From assembly GCA_965218985.1 (NCBI GenBank), contig CBDCMP010000007.1:1798001-1862000 (forward strand): a stretch of DNA of 64,000 nucleotides, read 5' to 3'. Shown in pieces: positions 62,200 through 64,000 of this stretch (within the stretch, counting starts at the first letter, position 1; each line of letters opens with the position of its first letter). The stretch comes from Pseudopedobacter sp965218985. GTDB taxonomy: Bacteria > Bacteroidota > Bacteroidia > Sphingobacteriales > Sphingobacteriaceae. The translations under genes and the position numbers were made by a program. The notes under the pieces were generated by a model. The model worked only from the letters and a program-made list of their open reading frames with translations, was not told the origin of the DNA and made no database searches.

Positions 62200-64000
62200 G
62201 TGAGAAAATATTTGCTGATTCTTTTCTTTTTTGTGGTTTCTATAAAAGCCTGGGCCCAAAAGGTCACAAGAATTGAATTGCTGCAATCCGAATCTTTCAT
62301 AGGTTTAAAAAGAAATGGAGAGAACACGAATAAAGTGATCAAGCCCATTTTCAGGCAGGATAATGCTACGCTGACTTGTGACAGTGCCTATTTTTATCTG
62401 GAGCGTAACGGATTTGAAGCTTTCGGAAACGTACATATCAATCAGGCAGACACCATCAATATCTATTCAGACCATTTGAATTACGATGGAAACACCAAGC
62501 TGGCCATCCTTAAAAATAATGTGAGATTAACCGATAGGGAAGCCGTTTTAACCACCAATGATCTGGATTATAATTTGGGAACCAAAATTGGACGTTATTA
62601 TAATGGAGGAAAAATCGTAAATGGAAAAAACACACTTACCAGCCAAAATGGCTATTATTTCACTGAAAATAAGGATGCTTATTTTAGACATCGTGTAGTG
62701 GTGACGTCGCCCGAGGTTCTTATCAAATCTGATACTTTAAAATACAACACTTTTAGCAAAATCGCTTATTTCTTCGGCCCAACCAATATTTATGGCAAGA
62801 CAGATACCTTATATACCGAGAACGGACAATACAACACAACCAATGATCAGGCATCTTTCGGAAAAAATAATCTTTATACTCAAAACTCTAAAAGCTTAAA
62901 AGGCGACAGTTTATTCTATGATGGCAAAGCAGGTTATGGAAGAGCAGTTAAAAACATCATTTTTATAGACACTGCCCAAAAGGTAGAGTTACGTGGAGAT
63001 TTAGGGGTCTATCATAAAACGGATGAAAGTGTAGTGGTCACTAAAAATGCTTATGTTGTTTTTACCACAGAAAAAGATTCTGTGACTAAAGACAGTATAT
63101 ACATGGCTGCTGATACTTTGAAAAGTCAGGTTTTACGAAAAATGGATTTATATCAGCTTCAGCAGAAATCTATTCAATCAGCTATAGATACCGCTCAAAA
63201 AAAGAATGCAACTGATTCCCTGACGAATCCCGTGTTAATAACAGACGCTCTGTTAACTGTCCATGATTCTTTGGCAAGCCCTGATCTACAAATCACACAA
63301 AAAGATAGTTCTGCTGCTGATTCCACGATAAAAAAAGTGCCTAAAGAGCAGCCAAAAGAAAAGGAGGTGTTGAAACCGAAGGACAAGAATGCGAGGATAC
63401 AACCGGTTCCGGTCGAGATCGTTAGCACAGCTCCTACAACTGCTGTTAATTTAGCAGTCATCAAACAGAAAAAGAACAACGAAATCGGAATTGAGGAGCT
63501 ACCCTTACCCACTAAGATTTCTAAAAAAGCTATAGAAATTGATATTCCGCCTGAGGCTTCGGATACCGCCAAAACCAGAATCATCAGGGCGTACAAAAAT
63601 GTGAAGATCTTCAAATCGGATCTTCAGGCTAAGGCTGACTCCGCTTTTTTTAGCTACAGTGACTCCACCATAAGGATGTATCAGCATCCAATTGTATGGG
63701 CGCAGGGCAGTCAAATGTCGGCTGATACGATGTACATACAGCTAAAGAACAAAAAGGTGGACAATCTGGATTTGATCAGGAATGCCATTGTGGTAAATAC
63801 AGAGAAGGACTCCACAAAATTCAATCAGGTGGCTGGAAAAACGATGAAGGGATTTTTCAAAAACTCTAAATTAGATGTGGTTTTTGTAAATGGAAATGCG
63901 GAAAGCATCTACTTCCCTAAGGATAGCTCGGGAGATGGCGGAATGATGCGTTCTATAGCTTCGAGGATGCGCATCAATTTCCAGCATGACAGCCTGATGC
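62200..64000 (+). CDS. OstA-like (LptA/LptD-related) periplasmic protein, 3'-truncated by window edge
   Basis: Frame open from a GTG at 62200 to the end of the window (at least 600 residues). The signal peptide is RKYLLILFFFVVSIKAWAQ. An N-terminal OstA-type beta-jellyroll follows with repeats such as DSAYFYLERNGFEAFGNVHI, SDHLNYDGNTKLAILKNNV and LYTENGQYNTTNDQASF. A long Lys/Pro/Ser-rich insert (about 63190-63520) comes before a second OstA-like part. Such proteins are linked to LPS transport to the outer membrane. It is divergent from tilS with a 50-nt gap. Confidence 0.88.
   Translation, partial: MRKYLLILFFFVVSIKAWAQKVTRIELLQSESFIGLKRNGENTNKVIKPIFRQDNATLTCDSAYFYLERNGFEAFGNVHINQADTINIYSDHLNYDGNTKLAILKNNVRLTDREAVLTTNDLDYNLGTKIGRYYNGGKIVNGKNTLTSQNGYYFTENKDAYFRHRVVVTSPEVLIKSDTLKYNTFSKIAYFFGPTNIYGKTDTLYTENGQYNTTNDQASFGKNNLYTQNSKSLKGDSLFYDGKAGYGRAVKNIIFIDTAQKVELRGDLGVYHKTDESVVVTKNAYVVFTTEKDSVTKDSIYMAADTLKSQVLRKMDLYQLQQKSIQSAIDTAQKKNATDSLTNPVLITDALLTVHDSLASPDLQITQKDSSAADSTIKKVPKEQPKEKEVLKPKDKNARIQPVPVEIVSTAPTTAVNLAVIKQKKNNEIGIEELPLPTKISKKAIEIDIPPEASDTAKTRIIRAYKNVKIFKSDLQAKADSAFFSYSDSTIRMYQHPIVWAQGSQMSADTMYIQLKNKKVDNLDLIRNAIVVNTEKDSTKFNQVAGKTMKGFFKNSKLDVVFVNGNAESIYFPKDSSGDGGMMRSIASRMRINFQHDSLM

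Noticed and set aside
63195..63714. Minus-strand frames of 139 and 69 codons
   Set aside because: They lie opposite the OstA-like coding frame, which is open throughout and has a signal peptide and repeats.

Overview
The window looks like a chromosomal piece of a Bacteroidota bacterium, most likely of the Sphingobacteriaceae (Pedobacter-like). Supporting signs are the moderately AT-rich DNA, a T9SS-type C-terminal sorting domain, a PA0069-type radical SAM protein, a DUF3127 protein, an ExbB-ExbD-ExbD-TonB-PstS-TPR operon, an OstA-like protein, a SAM-II-type leader on metK behind a TTTC-N19-TACCTTTG promoter, and frequent TTG starts. The genus is an inference; no rRNA or tRNA gene was seen.

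Layout. 1-12.2 kb: trehalose synthesis (OtsA-OtsB fusion, 5' end outside the window) convergent with a GH15 glucosidase; an AsmA-like/GT51 transglycosylase fusion; an Fe-S pair (Mrp and a NifU-like protein); peptide deformylase; a GNAT-nitrilase fusion; a duplicated VirJ-like hydrolase. 12.2-19.9 kb: dsbD-pfkA-gmhA, birA, rsfS, ftsH and a LUD protein. 20-23 kb: a small His-rich protein, a multi-span membrane protein and a NarL-type kinase as a cassette, then a radical SAM protein. 23-27 kb: a lipid/polyketide group (KAS III-like, methyltransferase, type III PKS, UbiA). 27-34.5 kb: housekeeping genes, a two-component system and 5-FTHF cyclo-ligase, ending in a 158-bp MITE-like element. 34.6-45.1 kb: metK with its riboswitch, a lipid kinase, an OmpA protein, a SUI1 factor and the TonB energiser operon. 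60.3-64 kb: a PH-domain protein, tilS and an OstA-like gene that runs off the end.

The accessory region is 45.4-60.3 kb, much of it visibly AT-richer than its flanks. It holds two convergent modules and an exporter. The plus-strand module is a VKOR-thioredoxin fusion, a six-cysteine double-glycine precursor, a lipoprotein, two TlpA-like proteins and a decayed small gene. The minus-strand module is a second six-cysteine double-glycine precursor, a TlpA-like protein, a second VKOR-thioredoxin fusion and a frameshifted tandem glycosyltransferase. A C39-peptidase ABC transporter and an HlyD adaptor complete the set. I read this as a system that makes, oxidatively folds and exports disulfide-rich peptides. 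Both VKOR fusions carry an N-terminal domain resembling the C39 peptidase domain but without its catalytic residues, which may be a leader-recognition module. The broken glycosyltransferase invites comparison with sublancin-type glycocin operons.

Mobile traces are few: the MITE-like element, a solitary copy of its end at 54.4 kb, a 19-bp repeat flanking part of the peptide region, and the decayed gene at 50.7-51.1 kb. No CRISPR array, tRNA, rRNA or complete insertion sequence was seen.
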